In this document: positions 1 to 8,815 of the stretch, in pieces
How positions within the stretch are numbered: position 1 is the stretch's first letter
Layout: every line of letters starts with the position of its first letter
Source of the DNA: Pseudoduganella umbonata
GTDB taxonomy: Bacteria > Pseudomonadota > Gammaproteobacteria > Burkholderiales > Burkholderiaceae_D
Length of the DNA stretch: 64,000 nt
Direction of reading: 5' to 3'
Assembly: GCF_014192225.1 (NCBI RefSeq)
Contig: NZ_JACHXS010000001.1
Coordinates: forward strand, 1,142,440-1,206,439
The notes under the pieces: generated by a model
Databases searched by the model: none
What the model was told of the DNA's origin: nothing
What the model saw: the letters and a program-made list of their open reading frames with translations, nothing else
Made by a program: the position numbers and the translations under genes

Positions 1-1
1 C

Positions 2-799
2 GACCTGCACAAGGCACCGGCACTGCTGGCCATCATCGGCTTCCTGCTGATCGTTGCGCTGGACCGGCTGCGCGTCAAGGGCGCCATCCTGATCGGCATC
101 GTCGTCGTCACCGTGCTGTCGTTCTTCTTTGGCGGCAATACCTTCAACGGCATCTTCTCGGCCCCGCCGTCGCTGGCGCCCACCTTCGGCAAGCTCGATA
201 TCGGCGGCGCGTTCGGCACCGGCATCCTGAACGTCGTGCTGGTGTTCTTCCTGGTCGAACTGTTCGACGCCACCGGCACGCTGATGGGCGTGGCGGCCCG
301 CGCCGGACTGCTGGTCGAAGGCAAGATGCAGCGGCTGAACAAGGCGCTGATGGCCGACAGCACTGCCATCGTCGCGGGTGCCGTGATGGGCACTTCGAGC
401 ACCACGGCGTATGTCGAAAGCGCGGCCGGCGTGCAGGCGGGCGGCCGTACCGGCCTCACGGCCGTCGTCGTCGCACTGCTGTTCCTGGCGGCGCTGTTCA
501 TTTCGCCACTGGCCGGCGTCGTACCGGCCTACGCCACTGCGCCGGCGCTGCTGTTCGTGTCCTGCCTGATGCTGCGCGACCTGGCCGACATCGAGTGGAA
601 CGAAAGCACGGAAAGCATTCCGGCGGCGGTCACCGCGCTGCTGATCCCGTTCACCTATTCGATCGCCCACGGCATCGCCTTCGGCTTCATCACCTATGCC
701 GCGCTGAAGCTGCTGACCGGCCGGGTGCGCGAAGTGCGCGCCGTGGTGTGGGTCATCGCCCTGGTCTTCCTGTTCAAATACACCTGGCTGGGCGCCTGA
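2..799 (+). CDS. NCS2/AzgA-family purine permease, 5' end outside window
   Basis: The frame is open from base 2 with no start in the window, so the N-terminus lies upstream and 265 residues are visible. They contain several hydrophobic spans and the stretch GTSSTTAYVESAAGVQAGGR, which is typical of AzgA-like adenine/guanine/hypoxanthine permeases of the inner membrane; these import purine bases with protons. The internal GTG at 113 is not a credible start because the homology continues in front of it. No neighbour points to a purine operon. The family call is firm, but the exact base transported cannot be read from the sequence. Confidence 0.85.
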   Translation, partial: DLHKAPALLAIIGFLLIVALDRLRVKGAILIGIVVVTVLSFFFGGNTFNGIFSAPPSLAPTFGKLDIGGAFGTGILNVVLVFFLVELFDATGTLMGVAARAGLLVEGKMQRLNKALMADSTAIVAGAVMGTSSTTAYVESAAGVQAGGRTGLTAVVVALLFLAALFISPLAGVVPAYATAPALLFVSCLMLRDLADIEWNESTESIPAAVTALLIPFTYSIAHGIAFGFITYAALKLLTGRVREVRAVVWVIALVFLFKYTWLGA

Positions 800-834
800 A
801 CCGGCCGAACCGTTCCCACGGTCCCGGCGCAGGT

Positions 835-919
835 GCGGCCGGCACCGCAAAGAACGGGGCCAGCACTGCAAGAAACAGGGGCCGGCACTGCAAATGATGG
901 GGCTGGCACTGCGAATAAT
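835..919 (+). repeat. Four direct repeats, 21-22 bp units
   Basis: Units start at 835, 856, 878 and 899. The consensus is close to GGGGCCGGCACTGCAAANAA, with a conserved GGCACTGC core. The array lies 36 bp after the NCS2 permease stop. It could be a terminator-proximal minisatellite or a protein-binding array; the sequence does not decide. Confidence 0.75.
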
Positions 920-1081
920 TGCTTTCAAGGTGTCAGTTCCTGACCATCCCCGTTGCGGGACGACTCCTACACGAATTTAACCGCTGGTTAGCGTTCCCTC
1001 ATAGCGCCGGCCAGATGCCCCGCGAAGTAACCAAAAGTTACGAACTGATGAGCCGAAAACGCTCTTAGTTGCCGCGCGGAA

Positions 1082-1101
1082 TTGACTTATGGGGAAGTCA
1101 A
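1082..1101. promoter_or_regulatory. Perfect inverted repeat TTGACTT-N6-AAGTCAA
   Basis: There are two 7-bp perfect arms with a six-base spacer. The left arm contains a -35-like TTGACT, but no good -10 follows at 16-18 bp. The site is 370 bp upstream of the GH2 start. It is a candidate operator for a sugar-responsive regulator, by inference only. Confidence 0.3.
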
Positions 1102-1473
1102 TACTTGATAGGATTACCACTCGAAGCCATCGAGAACGGAACCTGTCACATGCCCCGCCACGCGTACTGTCATGCAGCAACAGCCCTGCACCGGCCTGCC
1201 GGACCGGCGGGCGGCACGTGCGGGTTCGCGCGGAGGATTGCATGAGCATGGTACGCGGCGCCACCGGTCTCTTCGGCCCATCGGCCCCGCTGGCGCTGCC
1301 TGGCGGTCCGGCCATGCTTCAATCCCTGCCGCCGCTGAAGATCCACGACGCCGGTGCGGCCGCGACGCTGCCGATTTCCGTTACCGATGACAAGCCCCCG
1401 ATGACAAGCCCGGCTACCGGCCCCATGGCTACTGGCCGCATGGCTACTGGCACGATAACTACAAGAGGATCCC

Positions 1474-3261
1474 ATGAGTGACTTCGAATATCCGCGACCG
1501 CAACTGGTCCGCGAAAAATGGCAAAACCTGAACGGGACGTGGCAGTTCGTCTTCGACGACGAGCGGCGCTTCTGCCGTCCCGACGAGGGCATCGAGTGGA
1601 AGCAGCAGATCCAGGTGCCCTTCGCACCCGAGACGAAGCTTTCCGGCATCCACGACATGGGCTTTCACACCATTGCCTGGTACCGTCTCGAATTCGACAT
1701 GGAAGGCCGCGGCGAACGCACGATCCTGCATTTCGGCGCGGTCGACTACGAAGCCAAGGTATGGGTCAACGACCGCCTGGTAACGACCCACCAGGGCGGC
1801 CATACGTCGTTCTGCGTCGACATCACCGATGCGCTGGTCGAAGGCACGCGCCAGGTGATCGTGCTGCGCGCGGAAGACGATCCGCACGACCTGGCCAAGC
1901 CGCGCGGCAAGCAGGACTGGCAGCTGGAACCGCATTCGATCTGGTACCCGCGCACCACCGGCATCTGGCAGACCGTCTGGCTGGAACAGGTTCCCGCGAC
2001 CTACCTGAAGGGCATCAGGTGGACGCCGCATTTCGATGGCTTCGAGATCGGCTGCGACATCCAGGCCGCCGGCGACCGCCGCGAAAAGCTGACGGTGGAA
2101 GTGAAGCTGTGGCACGGCGACGTGCTGCTGGCCGACGACGAATACAAGCTGATGGGGCAGGAAGCGCACCGCAAGATCGCCATTTCCGACCCCGGCATCG
2201 ACGATTCGCGCAACGACCTGCTGTGGAGCCCGGAACGGCCGACCTTGCTCGACGTGGAACTCACCCTGCGGTGCGACGGCGAAGAGCTGGAAACGGTACG
2301 ATCCTATACAGCACTGCGTTCGGTGGCGATCAACCGTGACCGGTTCATGCTCAATGGCAGGCCCTACCCGCTGCGGCTGGTGCTGGACCAGGGTTACTGG
2401 CCCGACAGCGGCATCACGGCCCCGGACGATGCGGCACTGAAGCGCGATGTGGAACTGGCCAAGCTGATGGGCTTCAACGGCGTGCGCAAGCACCAGAAGA
2501 TCGAGGATCCGCGCTACCTGTACTGGGCGGACAAGCTGGGCCTGATGGTGTGGGAAGAAATGCCTTCCGCGTATTCGTTCAGCCCGAAGTCGATGACGCG
2601 GCTGATCAAGGAATGGCAGGAAGCGATCGAGCGCGATTACAGTCACCCGTGCGTGATCGTGTGGGTGCCGTTCAACGAGTCGTGGGGTGTGCCGAACCTG
2701 ACGTCGATGCAGGCGCACCGCAATGCCGTGGAAGCGCTGTATCACATGACGCGGATGATGGATTCGACGCGGCCCGTGATCGGCAACGATGGCTGGGAGG
2801 CTTCGGCCACCGACATCCTCGGCATCCACGATTACGACAGCGATCCGCAGCGCATCAAGGCGCGCTACGAGGTCAGCGATCCGGCCCGCACGCTGTTCGA
2901 CCAGCGTCGCCCTGGCGGCCGCATCCTGACGCTGGACGGCTTCCCGCATCGCGGCCAGCCGATCGTGCTGACGGAGTTCGGCGGCATCGCCTTCGACACG
3001 AAGGCGCCGGACATCGACACGTGGGGGTATTCGCGGGCGAATACGGCCGAATCGTTCTACGAGCACTACACCGCGCTGCTGAAGGTGGTGAACGAGACGC
3101 AAATGTTTTCCGGCTTCTGCTATACGCAGTTCGCCGACACGTACCAGGAAGCAAACGGGCTGCTGAACGCGGACCGCACGCCGAAGATTCCGTTCGAGAA
3201 GATCAGCGCCGCTACCCGCAGCGTCCAGCTTGTCGCACAGGATCCGCCTGCACCGGCCTAG
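1474..3261 (+). CDS. Glycoside hydrolase family 2 (beta-galactosidase/glucuronidase-like)
   Basis: This 595-residue enzyme starts at an ATG preceded by AAGAGG. The N-terminal jelly-roll sugar-binding domain (about 1-170) and an immunoglobulin-like middle domain lead into a TIM barrel from about 290. The barrel has the family acid/base in NESWG (E402) and the nucleophile in TEFGG (E501). No signal peptide is visible, so it should act in the cytoplasm on imported oligosaccharides or glycosides. At under 600 residues it is much shorter than LacZ (about 1020) and closer to beta-glucuronidase size. Substrate specificity among GH2 members (galactoside, glucuronide, mannoside, arabinoside) cannot be assigned. 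Confidence 0.88.
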   Translation: MSDFEYPRPQLVREKWQNLNGTWQFVFDDERRFCRPDEGIEWKQQIQVPFAPETKLSGIHDMGFHTIAWYRLEFDMEGRGERTILHFGAVDYEAKVWVNDRLVTTHQGGHTSFCVDITDALVEGTRQVIVLRAEDDPHDLAKPRGKQDWQLEPHSIWYPRTTGIWQTVWLEQVPATYLKGIRWTPHFDGFEIGCDIQAAGDRREKLTVEVKLWHGDVLLADDEYKLMGQEAHRKIAISDPGIDDSRNDLLWSPERPTLLDVELTLRCDGEELETVRSYTALRSVAINRDRFMLNGRPYPLRLVLDQGYWPDSGITAPDDAALKRDVELAKLMGFNGVRKHQKIEDPRYLYWADKLGLMVWEEMPSAYSFSPKSMTRLIKEWQEAIERDYSHPCVIVWVPFNESWGVPNLTSMQAHRNAVEALYHMTRMMDSTRPVIGNDGWEASATDILGIHDYDSDPQRIKARYEVSDPARTLFDQRRPGGRILTLDGFPHRGQPIVLTEFGGIAFDTKAPDIDTWGYSRANTAESFYEHYTALLKVVNETQMFSGFCYTQFADTYQEANGLLNADRTPKIPFEKISAATRSVQLVAQDPPAPA

Positions 3262-3371
3262 CATCGTCGGGCAATGGGGCGCGCGCCCCCTGCAGGCCCC
3301 GGCGCGCGGCAAGTAGCTTGACCTAATTTACGACCCACAATTAACGACCCATTATGGGCAAGGGAGAAACC

Positions 3372-4655
3372 ATGTCGACCATTATCGTGTTCTGCCATCT
3401 GCGTTGGGACTTCGTGTTTCAGCGTCCCCAGCATCTGCTGACCCGCCTGGCCAAACATTACAAGATCGTGCTGGTGGAAGAGCCGATTCACCACGACGGC
3501 GAGAGCTTCATGAAGACCTGGGAGCCGGTGCCGAACATCACCGTCTGCCAGCCGCACACGCCGGTGCAGCAGCATGGTTTCCATGACGACCAGATCCCGC
3601 TGGTGCAGCCGATGGTCGCCAAACTGGTGCCGGAAGGCGAAGATCCGATCGTGTGGTTCTATACGCCGATGGCGCTGCCGCTGCTGCCGCAGCTGCATGC
3701 CAGCCTCGTCGTGTACGACTGCATGGACGAACTGTCCGCCTTCAAGAACCCGCCGCGCCAGCTGCTGCAGCGTGAAACCGCCCTGCTCAACATCGCCGAC
3801 CTGGTGTTCACCGGCGGCCCGAGCCTGTATGAAGCGAAGAAGAACCGCCACTCGAACGCTCATTGCTTCTCCAGCTCGGTGGATGCGAAGCACTTCGCCC
3901 ACGCGCTGGACCGCGCGGCCAGCCATCCCGACCAGGAGCACATTCCGCACCCGCGCCTGGGCTTCTACGGCGTGATCGACGAGCGCTTCGATACCGAGCT
4001 GACGGCGAAGATCGCCGATGCGAATCCCCACTGGCAGATCGTGCTGGTCGGCCCGGTAGTGAAGATCGACCCGGCGCACCTGCCGCAGCGCCCGAACGTC
4101 CATTACATGGGGCAGCGCGGCTATGAGGACCTGCCGAAATTCCTGGCCGGCTGGGACGTGTGCCTGATGCCGTTCGCGATCAACGACGCCACCAAGTTCA
4201 TCAGCCCGACCAAGGTGCTGGAATACATGGCAGCCGAGCTGCCGATCGTGTCGACCCCGATCCGCGACGTCGAACAGCCCTACTCGCACGTCGTGGCGAT
4301 CGGCCACACGGCCGAGGAATTCGTCGCCCACGTCGAAGCGGCGCTGGCCCAGACGCCGGAACAGACCGCGGAAATGGAGCGCAAGATGCGCGACGTGGTG
4401 GCGAAGACGTCGTGGGAAAACACGGCGACGCGCATGCGCGACCTGATCGAGTCGACCACGCCGGCCCGCAAGTTCGCCCGCCTGACCGCACCCGAGATGT
4501 CGTACGGCGAAGCGCCGCACAACGCGCCCAACGTCAACCCGCTGCGCACCACCGCCACGAGCACCAAGGTGGGCTCGCTGATCGGCGGCGCCACGTACCA
4601 GGCGGCACCGGCAGTGGCGGCAGCCGGCGCGCAGCCGGCAGCGAAAGCGGAGTAA
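3372..4655 (+). CDS. GT-B type glycosyltransferase
   Basis: The 427-residue protein begins MSTIIVFCHLRWDF. The ATG at 3372 is chosen over the in-frame ATG at 3354 because AAGGGAGA lies just before it. The early motif RPQHLLTRLA and the later PTKVLEYMAAELPIVST, with its nucleotide-sugar-binding region near 280-300, are typical of glycosyltransferase group 1 (GT4-like) proteins. It probably transfers a sugar during exopolysaccharide or glycan synthesis at the cytoplasmic face. The last 60 residues are low-complexity and Ala-rich, an extension beyond the catalytic fold. It stands alone, with paired hairpins following, so the partner pathway is unknown. Confidence 0.8.
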   Translation: MSTIIVFCHLRWDFVFQRPQHLLTRLAKHYKIVLVEEPIHHDGESFMKTWEPVPNITVCQPHTPVQQHGFHDDQIPLVQPMVAKLVPEGEDPIVWFYTPMALPLLPQLHASLVVYDCMDELSAFKNPPRQLLQRETALLNIADLVFTGGPSLYEAKKNRHSNAHCFSSSVDAKHFAHALDRAASHPDQEHIPHPRLGFYGVIDERFDTELTAKIADANPHWQIVLVGPVVKIDPAHLPQRPNVHYMGQRGYEDLPKFLAGWDVCLMPFAINDATKFISPTKVLEYMAAELPIVSTPIRDVEQPYSHVVAIGHTAEEFVAHVEAALAQTPEQTAEMERKMRDVVAKTSWENTATRMRDLIESTTPARKFARLTAPEMSYGEAPHNAPNVNPLRTTATSTKVGSLIGGATYQAAPAVAAAGAQPAAKAE

Positions 4656-4662
4656 CTCCGTG

Positions 4663-4682
4663 CGGGAACCGCAAGGTTCCCG
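4663..4682. terminator. Hairpin after glycosyltransferase
   Basis: CGGGAACC and GGTTCCCG form a perfect 8-bp stem with a GCAA tetraloop, eight bases after the stop codon. No T-tract follows, so it may be a stabilising hairpin or the first part of a double terminator with the next one. Confidence 0.5.
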
Positions 4683-4688
4683 GACATG

Positions 4689-4715
4689 ACAACGGCGGCC
4701 ATTGGCCGCCGTTGT
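4689..4715. terminator. Second hairpin, probable bidirectional terminator
   Basis: ACAACGGCGGCC and GGCCGCCGTTGT form a perfect 12-bp stem around ATT. It sits between convergent genes, the plus-strand glycosyltransferase and the minus-strand flavoprotein, where a bidirectional terminator is expected. Confidence 0.65.
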
Positions 4716-4754
4716 GCATTCAGCGTCTGCATTCAGCGTCTGCATTCAGCGTCA
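4716..4754. repeat. 13-bp tandem repeat, three copies
   Basis: GCATTCAGCGTCT is repeated twice exactly, followed by a third, slightly altered copy (GCATTCAGCGTCA). It directly abuts the hairpin at 4689-4715 and is one of several short intergenic minisatellites in this window. Confidence 0.8.
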
Positions 4755-4811
4755 CGTAATCGACGCCACGCAATCAAGCTCGCGTAATCAAGGGCACGTG
4801 GATCAGCGGAG

Positions 4812-5753
4812 TCAGGTGCCGCCGATGGCAGACTCCGCACACCGTTGCCGCTGCCGGAACTGCCATGGCAATGCATTGTGGATGGCGGTCGCCGCCACGG
4901 CCGCCTGGCCGGTGGCCACGCTGATCTGGTTCAGGCCCAGCACCACGTCGCCGACCGCATACAGGCCCGGCACGGTGGTGCGCCCGTGGTCGTCGACGAC
5001 CAGCTTGTCGCAGTCGCCGCACTTCGCACCGAGCGCCTGCGCCAGGCCGGAACGGGCCTTCTCGCCCAGCATCGGATAGAACACGTCGAAGCGGTGATCG
5101 GTGCCGTCCTCGGTGTGGAGCACCGGTTCCATCGCCTCCGTCAGCGTCACCCCCTTCAACGGCGAGTCGATGTAGCGCACGCCGGCAATGCGCAACTGCT
5201 CCGCTTCGCGCGGCGACAGCGGCGCCTCGGGTTCCCGTTCGAACAGCGTCACGTCGCAGGAGAAGGTGCGCATGAACAGCGCGTGGCCGGTGCGGTTGTG
5301 CGGCTGCGACGCCACGGCGACACGCTTGTCGAGGATATCGTAGCCGTCGCATACGGGGCACAGGCGCACGGCGCCGGCGGCGACGGCTTCGGGCCAGCCG
5401 TCGACGGGCAGGCCCGCATCGGCGACACCGGTCGCCAGCAGCACCACGGGAGTACGGATCTCGCCGCCATCGTGGCGGGCCACGAATACGTCGTCGACCT
5501 TGTCCAGCGAGGTGATCTCGATATCGTCGACCGCCCCGCCATAGCAGGCGAGCTGCTCGCGCAGACGGCCAAGCAGCTCGCGGCCCGGCACGCCGCCGGG
5601 AAAGCCCGGGTAGTTATGGCTGATCGGGATCAGCGACAGCCGGCTGTGGCCCTTGTCCGCGACGATCACGTCGCGGCGGAAGCGCCGCAGGTAGACCGCG
5701 GCGGCCAGGCCGCCGGGTCCGCCGCCGATGACCAGTACTTCGCAGGCGCGCAT
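4812..5753 (-). CDS. Thioredoxin-reductase-like FAD oxidoreductase with CPVC dithiol
   Basis: The 313-residue protein begins MRACEVLVIGGGPGG. The ATG at 5753 places the FAD-binding GxGxxG at the N-terminus; the longer frame opens with a TTG at 5774 inside the preceding gene. A redox CPVC (C132/C135) occupies the thioredoxin-reductase active-site position, and GLYAVGDV near the end is the second FAD motif. The NADPH half is unusual: where thioredoxin reductases have GGGxSA or GGGNTA and HRRxxxR, this protein has ASQPHNRTG and FEREPEAP. Known TrxR-fold dithiol oxidases work without NADPH, so a dithiol oxidase role is possible, by inference. It lies 17 bp after the repeat-rich secreted protein gene. 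Confidence 0.75.
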   Translation of the reverse strand: MRACEVLVIGGGPGGLAAAVYLRRFRRDVIVADKGHSRLSLIPISHNYPGFPGGVPGRELLGRLREQLACYGGAVDDIEITSLDKVDDVFVARHDGGEIRTPVVLLATGVADAGLPVDGWPEAVAAGAVRLCPVCDGYDILDKRVAVASQPHNRTGHALFMRTFSCDVTLFEREPEAPLSPREAEQLRIAGVRYIDSPLKGVTLTEAMEPVLHTEDGTDHRFDVFYPMLGEKARSGLAQALGAKCGDCDKLVVDDHGRTTVPGLYAVGDVVLGLNQISVATGQAAVAATAIHNALPWQFRQRQRCAESAIGGT

Positions 5754-5770
5754 ACCGCTCACCGGACTGC

Positions 5771-6589
5771 TCAACGGGTGGTGCCGCCCGTGGTGCCCGT
5801 GCCGGACGTGCCCGTCGTCGTACCCGAGGTACCCGTGCCGGCGGCGCTGGTGCCGGTCGTGCTGCCGCTGGTGCCGGTCGTGGTGCCGCTGGCGCCGGTG
5901 CCGGTCCCGCTGGTACCCGTCGTGACGCCGCTGCCTGTGGTGCCGAGCGTGGAGGCGCCGCTGGCGGAGGTGCCGCTGCCGACGACGCCGGGCGTCGTGC
6001 CTCCGGCCCGGTTACCCAGCGTGCCGCGCGTGGTGGCCGAACGGTTGGTGCCGGCAGGGGTCACGCTGTTGAACGTGCCGCCCGTGGCGGCACCGGCCGG
6101 CGTGCCGGTCGGGTTCAAGGTACCGGTCGAATTCATCGTGCCGGTCGAGTTCATCGTGCCGGTCGAATTCATCGTGCCGGTCGAATTCATGGTAGCCGTG
6201 CCCAGCGCGCCGGGAGCCGTGGCCGCGTTCGGTACGCTCGACGGGCCGATGGTGCTGGCCGACGAACCGGTCTGCCCCTGCGGCAGCGTGGCACCGCTGG
6301 TCGCTGGTCCGATGGAGCCCATCGGTGTCGTGACGCCCGGCGTGCCGATGGCGCCGGTGGCCGGCGCCACCGAACCGCCCAGTGGCGCGGGGGCCGTGGC
6401 GCGGTTCTGGATCGCCGGGGCGGTACCCCGGTTGACACCGCCGGCAACGCCGGTATTGACACCGGTATTGACACCCGTGTTGACCTGGCCGCCAGCCGCC
6501 GGCGTGGTGACGGTCTGCGCGGTCGCGGTCGCGGCGGCCAGCAGGACCGCCACCATCAATGCCGAGTTCCTTTTCGAATGCGTCTTCAT
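5771..6589 (-). CDS. Secreted low-complexity Gly/Thr/Ser/Ala repeat protein
   Basis: This 272-residue protein opens with MKTHSKRNSALMVAVLL and an Ala-rich cleavage region ending ATATAQ, a clear signal peptide. Nearly all the rest is low-complexity: repeated NTGVNTGV, a run of NSTGTM units around residues 133-156, and a C-terminal Thr-Gly-Ser-rich tract with GTTTGTSG-type repeats. No domain is recognised. AAAAGGAG precedes the ATG. It resembles surface or periplasmic linker-type proteins. Repeat number may vary between strains, since the DNA repeats are nearly exact. Co-transcription with the downstream flavoprotein is likely from the 17-bp gap. Confidence 0.65.
   Translation of the reverse strand: MKTHSKRNSALMVAVLLAAATATAQTVTTPAAGGQVNTGVNTGVNTGVAGGVNRGTAPAIQNRATAPAPLGGSVAPATGAIGTPGVTTPMGSIGPATSGATLPQGQTGSSASTIGPSSVPNAATAPGALGTATMNSTGTMNSTGTMNSTGTMNSTGTLNPTGTPAGAATGGTFNSVTPAGTNRSATTRGTLGNRAGGTTPGVVGSGTSASGASTLGTTGSGVTTGTSGTGTGASGTTTGTSGSTTGTSAAGTGTSGTTTGTSGTGTTGGTTR
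6122..6192 (-). repeat. 18-bp coding tandem repeat, about four copies
   Basis: The unit GCCGGTCGAATTCATCGT is repeated about four times with one or two changes. On the minus strand it encodes the six-residue NSTGTM repeats of the secreted protein. The length is a multiple of three, so copy-number change would keep the frame. Confidence 0.85.
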
Positions 6590-6697
6590 GACATGCTCCT
6601 TTTATTTTCGTGGTGCGCCGATTCTGTCACGCCGGCCGGTGCACGACCGTAGGAGCACGCCGCATCGGCCGGTCGGAACGGTTCCCGCGCTTGCCGC

Positions 6698-7879
6698 TCA
6701 GGCGGCGGCCAGCACGCGCGCCGCCTTGCGCGGCGCGGCCGGCTTGCGCTTGCCGGCGCCCTTGGCGGCACCCTTCCCAGCGCCCTTGCCCGCCTGCGAC
6801 TTAACCTCGGCCGCGGCCCTGGCCAGCCGTTCCTGCAGCAGCGCCAGCACGGCCGCCTCTTCCGGTTGCAACGCGTGCAGGTCGCTGGTGAACTCCTGCT
6901 CGGCGCGGGCGCGCAGCGCGGCCAGTTCGGCGCCGTCCATGTAGGCTTGCAGTACGGCCGGGTGCACATAGCACTTGCGGCACACCGACGGCGTATTGCC
7001 CAGTTTTTTCGCCACCGACTCGATGGCCCGCACCACGTTCTTCTTGGCCTGCGTTTCGGAATCGAATTTCTCGAAGGCCTGCAGCGCCATCGCCGCCAGC
7101 ACGGTGCCCGACCAGGTGCGGAAGTCCTTGGCGGTATAGTCTTCGCCGGTGATCGTGCGCAGGTAGTCGTTGACGTCGGACGAATCGATCGCGTGCGTCG
7201 TGCCATCGTCGTCGACGTACTGGAACAGTTCCTGGCCCGGCAGGTCCCGCATCCGCTCGATGATGCGCGCCAGGCGGCGGTCGGCCACCTTCACGTCGTG
7301 GAATACGCCGCTCTTGCCGCGAAAGCGGAATTCCACTTCCCGGCCGTCGACCCGCACGTGGCGGTTGCGCAGCGTGGTCAGGCCGAACGACTTGTTATCG
7401 CGTGCATATTCCTCGTTCCCGATGCGCATCATGGTGTGCTCGAGCAGGTAGACGATGGTGGCCAGCACCTTTTCGCGCGGCAGTCCGGGCAGCTTCAGCG
7501 CCGCCTCGACCGCCTGCCGGATGCCGGGCAGCGCCTGACCGAACGCGATCATGCGCTCGTACTTCACATCATCGCGCACGCTGCGCCAGCGCGCGTGGTA
7601 GCGGTACTGCTTGCGTCCGCGCGCATCGCGGCCGGTGGCCTGCAGGTGGCCGTTGGCCTGCGCGCAGATCCACACGTCGGTCCACGCCGGCGGAATCGCC
7701 AGCGCCTTGATGCGGGCCAGCGTGGCCTCGTCGTCGACGGCGCTGCCGTCCGCGGCCAGGTAGCGGAAAGCGCCGGCGGTGCCGGCGCGGGTCAGGCCCG
7801 GCTTGCCGTCGGTGACATAGCGCAGCCCTGCCGCGCGTGCCGCCAGCGGGGGATCGGTGACCAGTTCTTCAGGTTTCAT
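6698..7879 (-). CDS. DNA topoisomerase IB
   Basis: This 393-residue protein is a eukaryotic-like (poxvirus-type) type IB topoisomerase, which relaxes supercoils through a 3'-phosphotyrosine intermediate. The pentad is visible: R152 (MRIGNEEY), K189 (RFRGKSG), R254 (KDFRTWSG) and the nucleophile Y304 in CRKCYVHP; the histidine equivalent was not located. The ATG at 7879 is chosen because CAGGAG precedes it, although the frame stays open far upstream to 8302. The last 40 residues are a Lys/Ala/Gly tail that probably binds DNA non-specifically. It is divergent from the DUF481 gene. Confidence 0.92.
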   Translation of the reverse strand: MKPEELVTDPPLAARAAGLRYVTDGKPGLTRAGTAGAFRYLAADGSAVDDEATLARIKALAIPPAWTDVWICAQANGHLQATGRDARGRKQYRYHARWRSVRDDVKYERMIAFGQALPGIRQAVEAALKLPGLPREKVLATIVYLLEHTMMRIGNEEYARDNKSFGLTTLRNRHVRVDGREVEFRFRGKSGVFHDVKVADRRLARIIERMRDLPGQELFQYVDDDGTTHAIDSSDVNDYLRTITGEDYTAKDFRTWSGTVLAAMALQAFEKFDSETQAKKNVVRAIESVAKKLGNTPSVCRKCYVHPAVLQAYMDGAELAALRARAEQEFTSDLHALQPEEAAVLALLQERLARAAAEVKSQAGKGAGKGAAKGAGKRKPAAPRKAARVLAAA

Positions 7880-8011
7880 CGGTACTGCTCCTGGACATGA
7901 AGCGCTCAACGTGAAGCGAGTGTGCCAGCGGCCGGCAGGGCGTTCCGTACGGTAGGCAACATGCGTAGCATATTTACAATGTCGGGTTGGGCGCGCTGCG
8001 GGATGCTGGGT

Positions 8012-8017
8012 TACAAT
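8012..8017 (+). promoter_or_regulatory. -10 box TACAAT for DUF481 gene
   Basis: TACAAT lies 35 bp before the ATG at 8052. A TTGGGC at 7987-7992 (19-bp spacing) could serve as the -35. A second TACAAT occurs at 7975-7980. Confidence 0.4.
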
Positions 8018-8051
8018 GCGGGTCCACCGTTTTACCAGACGCAGACAGCCA

Positions 8052-8798
8052 ATGATTCCACGCTCTGTACTCATCCTCGCGATGGCCTTCGGGCATGGCG
8101 CAGCGTTCAGCGCCGACACGATCGAAGAACGCACCTGGAACACGTCCGCCGAGCTGGGCGCCATCACCACTTCCGGCAATACCAACGGTACTTCCGTCAC
8201 CGGCAAGATCGATACGCGGCAGGAGCTGGAAGACTGGAGCAACCAGTACATCCTGTCCGGCTTCTTCAAGGAAGACCAGACGCAGACCAGCGAAGGCGAC
8301 AAGCGATACGTCCGCTCGGCCGAGCGGTTCTCGCTGTCCGCCCGCGCGGCCTACAAGCTGATGGAAGAAGGCGAACGCCTGTTCGTGCTGGGCTCCCACG
8401 TGGACGACCGCTTCGGCGCCTATTCGCGCTACTCGTCGCTGTCGGTCGGCCGCTCGACGCGCCTGCTGAAGTCGGACGACAAGATCGTCGAGGTCGAACT
8501 GGGTCCCGGCTACTTTTCCGGCGTGCGCGCCACCGGCGAGGACGAGGATGGCCTGACAGTGCGCGGCGCCGCCAACATGCGCTGGCAGATCAGCGATGCG
8601 GCCCTGTTCACGCAGACCCTGGCCGTGGAACGCGGCACCTCCAATACCCACTCGGTGGCCGAGACGGCGCTGTCGACCAAGATCAACGGCACGATGCAGA
8701 TGAAGGCGGCGTTCAGCGCCCGCAATGATTCCAATGTGCCGGTCGAGAAGAAGAACACCGATACGCAGACGTCGCTGACGCTGGTGTATTCGTTCTAG
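8052..8798 (+). CDS. DUF481 outer-membrane beta-barrel protein (YdiY-like)
   Basis: The 248-residue protein begins MIPRSVLILAMAFGHGAAFSA, a signal peptide, followed by EERTWNTSAELGAITTSGNTN, the typical opening of the DUF481 family. Alternating amphipathic strands and a terminal aromatic residue (TLVYSF) fit an outer-membrane beta-barrel. The ATG at 8052 is preferred to the one at 8016, which would place an Arg-rich segment before the signal peptide and lies on the -10 box. Family members are called salt-induced outer-membrane proteins; the biochemical role is unknown. Confidence 0.8.
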   Translation: MIPRSVLILAMAFGHGAAFSADTIEERTWNTSAELGAITTSGNTNGTSVTGKIDTRQELEDWSNQYILSGFFKEDQTQTSEGDKRYVRSAERFSLSARAAYKLMEEGERLFVLGSHVDDRFGAYSRYSSLSVGRSTRLLKSDDKIVEVELGPGYFSGVRATGEDEDGLTVRGAANMRWQISDAALFTQTLAVERGTSNTHSVAETALSTKINGTMQMKAAFSARNDSNVPVEKKNTDTQTSLTLVYSF

Positions 8799-8815
8799 TG
8801 TCCTGAATCGCCGCC

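Larger units (their letters stand above)
800..1473. other. Intergenic region with repeats and a palindrome
   Basis: This 674-base stretch holds no convincing gene. The open frame at 1089-1481 overlaps the GH2 start, has no ribosome site and a composition unlike its neighbours. It contains a four-copy direct repeat (835-919), an inverted repeat (1082-1101), and two imperfect direct repeats near 1384-1455: CCGATGACAAGCCC twice, then CATGGCTACTGGC twice. It presumably carries the promoter of the GH2 gene. Confidence 0.6.

Noticed and set aside
1089..1481. Possible 130-residue gene before the GH2 gene
   Set aside because: It overlaps the GH2 start, lacks a ribosome site and includes repeated low-complexity DNA.
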